The translations under genes and the position numbers were made by a program. DNA of 64,000 nucleotides from Chitinophagales bacterium (lineage in GTDB: Bacteria > Bacteroidota > Bacteroidia > Chitinophagales > Chitinophagaceae). The DNA is taken from positions 1-64,000 of the forward strand of contig JAATGQ010000011.1 in the NCBI GenBank assembly GCA_015654595.1. Reading direction: 5' to 3'. The notes beneath the pieces are model-generated. The model had not been told where the DNA came from and ran no database searches. It saw nothing but the letters and a program-made list of their open reading frames with translations. Below, piece by piece: positions 62,316 through 64,000 of this stretch (positions are counted from its first letter, which is position 1; every line of letters starts with the position of its first letter).

Positions 62316-63587
62316 ATGTCGAGATACCTGTTCGTTGTACCACCCTTTTTTGGCCATATCAGTCCTACGCTGAGCGTAGGAGCTGCCTTGTTGAGCAGGG
62401 GGCATGAAGTGATGTGGGCGGGGTTACAGGGGATTGCGTCGGATAGGGTTCCTTCCGGCGGGACTTTTGTGGTCCTGAAATCTGACCCGGAGGAGCTTGA
62501 ACGGATATTGAGGCGTCAGGATGATGGTCCTTCCGTGGGCGGGGCGGAGGTGTTGAAGCTGGCGTTGGAGGAGACGTATATACCGTTGGGCAGGATGATG
62601 ATGCGCGAATTGCCGGCGTTGGCGGCGCATTATCAGCCTGACGTCATCGTGAACGACTGTATCTGTTTTGCGGGGGCTTTCTGTGCGTATCTGATGGGTG
62701 TGCGTTGTGTGACGACTACGCCCGTCCCGCCGGACGTGATGGGTTCAGCTATGGACATGCCCAGGATCAGGGAGTGGCAGGAGCGGTTGATCCGGGATCT
62801 GCAAAGAGAGTGTGGGATTTACAGCGATCGGGTGGTGATCCATTCCGATCTGATGAATATCGTGTTTACCTCGAAGTTGTTCGCGGGGATTGCGGAGCCT
62901 GCGGGCTCCTTACAGTTCGTGGGTCCTGTAAGGGGAAGGCCGGAGGAAGGAGATTTTGATTGGAAGAGACTGGAAGAGTCTGCCGGGCAGCGGATATTTA
63001 TTTCACTGGGGACGCTGTTGGTGGATATCCGGAGGGCCTTTTTCAGGAAAATGGTCGAGGCTTTCCGGGACCAGCCGGTGACGATCGTCGCGGCTACTGA
63101 TCCCGCTATACTGGAAGAGTGGCCGGAGAATTTTATCGTACAGGCTTATGTGCCGCAAGCGAGGGTATTGGAGAAGATGGATATGGTGATTTGTCATGGC
63201 GGGTTTAATACGGTCAATGACGCGCTATTGAATGAGTTGCCGATACTGATCATCCCGATCGCATACGATCATTTTCACACCGCCTCGCTGATCGAAAGGG
63301 CGGGTTGTGGGATCTCTATCCGTTACAAGCGGCTTCGGATAGCCGATGTGCAGCGGGCGGCGGATCGGTTGTTGGAGGATAAAGAATATCGGCAGAATGC
63401 TGCAAGGGTAAAGGAAAGTTTTCGGCAGAGCGGGGGAAGTGTGCGTGCGGTGGAGCTGCTGGAGGAGGTGGCGGGGAGGCCGGTCGAGGCTGCGGCTGGA
63501 GATGAGGGGGATAGAAGGCTGGTTGATGACATGCTGTTTGGCGGGAATGTTGGGTCGAATGGCGGGTCAATAAAACAGAACCAATGA
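62316..63587 (+). CDS. UGT/MGT-family glycosyltransferase
   Basis: 423 aa. It starts SRYLFVVPPFFGHISPTLSV, nearly the same as the glycosyltransferase half of the preceding protein, so the two arose by duplication. Signature ICHGGFNTVNDALLNELPIL with His294, then PIAYDHFHTASLIERAGCG. Family members move a sugar from a nucleotide donor to small lipophilic acceptors (macrolides, carotenoids, glycolipids). The C-terminal ~30 residues are Gly/Asn-rich and not part of the fold. It lies 14 nt after the fusion gene and overlaps the next start as ATGA. Two transferases suggest two sugars or two acceptor sites. Confidence 0.94.
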   Translation: MSRYLFVVPPFFGHISPTLSVGAALLSRGHEVMWAGLQGIASDRVPSGGTFVVLKSDPEELERILRRQDDGPSVGGAEVLKLALEETYIPLGRMMMRELPALAAHYQPDVIVNDCICFAGAFCAYLMGVRCVTTTPVPPDVMGSAMDMPRIREWQERLIRDLQRECGIYSDRVVIHSDLMNIVFTSKLFAGIAEPAGSLQFVGPVRGRPEEGDFDWKRLEESAGQRIFISLGTLLVDIRRAFFRKMVEAFRDQPVTIVAATDPAILEEWPENFIVQAYVPQARVLEKMDMVICHGGFNTVNDALLNELPILIIPIAYDHFHTASLIERAGCGISIRYKRLRIADVQRAADRLLEDKEYRQNAARVKESFRQSGGSVRAVELLEEVAGRPVEAAAGDEGDRRLVDDMLFGGNVGSNGGSIKQNQ

Positions 63588-64000
63588 GACGGCAGTTGTT
63601 CTTCCTGGAAAGAGTTTTATATGGCGATGGCACATTGCCTTTCAACGGTGTGTTTGCGTTGAAGTTAAAAGGCCGTCCGGATGGCGGTTTGCTTGGGGAT
63701 GCGTTGAAGAAGATGCAGGCTCGTCATCCTTTGTTGAGGAGTCATATCGAGGTCGATGAGAAACAGATGCCGTGGTTTGTAGCAGGAGATGAATGGCCGG
63801 CGATCCCGGTACGGTTTGGGAAGCGTCTTTCCGACACCCAATGGACGGGTGAGGTGTTAGATGAACTGGCGACGGCATTTGATACTGCGGCGGGTCCTCT
63901 TTTTCGGGTCGTCTGGCTGGAAGATGAGGAGTCGGTGGATCTGATCATCTGTTTTCATCATTGTATGTGTGACGGAGGCAGCGGGTTGTGTTTGTTGTCG
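63584..64000 (+). CDS. Condensation/PapA-like acyltransferase, N-terminal part, cut by window edge
   Basis: The first 139 codons, from ATG 63584. The pattern is that of the CoA/ACP-dependent acyltransferase superfamily (NRPS condensation, PapA, WS/DGAT): FLERVLYGDGTLPFNGVFAL, LKKMQARHPLLRSHIEV, FDTAAGPLFRVVWLED, and the HHxxxDG active site with His125-His126, Asp130 and Gly131 in CFHHCMCDGGSG. Such enzymes esterify hydroxyls of polyketide or glycolipid products. Its place after two glycosyltransferases suggests acylation of the sugar or lipid product. There is no sign of A or T domains in the visible part. Confidence 0.85.
   Translation, partial: MRRQLFFLERVLYGDGTLPFNGVFALKLKGRPDGGLLGDALKKMQARHPLLRSHIEVDEKQMPWFVAGDEWPAIPVRFGKRLSDTQWTGEVLDELATAFDTAAGPLFRVVWLEDEESVDLIICFHHCMCDGGSGLCLLS

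Noticed and set aside
48389-64000. Aryl polyene or flexirubin cluster
   Set aside because: Expected discrete FabF-like KS/CLF pairs, ammonia-lyase or dialkylresorcinol genes are absent. The enzymes are multidomain type I with GT and PapA-like partners.

Overview
The window looks like a chromosomal segment of a Bacteroidota bacterium, most likely a Chitinophaga-like member of the Chitinophagales. The order or family is inferred. Supporting signs are a SusC/SusD pair with a GH97 glycosidase, LytTR/LytS and DUF6377 regulators, a DUF6934 remnant, SGLT-type pentose transporters, and promoters of the Bacteroidota form TTTG-N19/21-TAnnTTTG. No rRNA, tRNA, CRISPR array, transposase or phage gene was recognised. 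The + strand is G-rich even where genes lie on the - strand, which suggests replication-linked skew.

Layout. 1-4246 (-): L-arabinose operon araB-araD-araA followed by a sodium/solute symporter cut by the window edge. 5397-7725: an XRE regulator, then an Lrp/AsnC regulator with a DMT exporter. 7884-16000 (+): a four-gene run with an HD-PycTM fusion, a GAF-like protein, a propeller-like lipoprotein and a metallophosphatase fused to an outer-membrane barrel. 17001-23162: D-xylose divergon, with a LacI-type repressor (-) facing xylB-xylA-symporter (+) across a palindromic operator. 23244-36437: mixed housekeeping and regulatory genes (M13 peptidase, ACP, SNF2 helicase, CvfB, FecR-like lipoprotein, LytTR/histidine kinase pair, amidase, VOC protein, RMD1-like membrane protein). 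36971-45764: a small SusCD-GH97 glycan locus with a convergent DUF6377 regulator. 46114-47154: a guanine-deaminase-like gene and a small secreted protein.

48389-64000 (+, continuing past the edge) is the most unusual region: a tightly coupled operon for what looks like a secondary-lipid synthase. Protein 1 (2280 aa) reads two FMN-barrel (NPD/FabK-like) domains-KS-AT-ACP-KR. Protein 2 (1619 aa) reads KS-AT-DH-phosphopantetheinyl transferase. They are followed by a free ACP, an alpha/beta-hydrolase fused to a UGT-type glycosyltransferase, a second paralogous glycosyltransferase, and the start of a condensation/PapA-like acyltransferase. Together these could build a reduced, PUFA-synthase-like acyl chain, release it, glycosylate it and acylate the sugar or lipid. 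The product is unknown.

A second theme is sequence texture. Several gaps carry short G-rich tandem repeats (units of about 18, 31-34, 43 and 60 bp), and several conserved proteins carry in-frame Gly/Ala/Glu-rich inserts absent from the usual family cores. Both look like products of the same local expansion of G-rich DNA.
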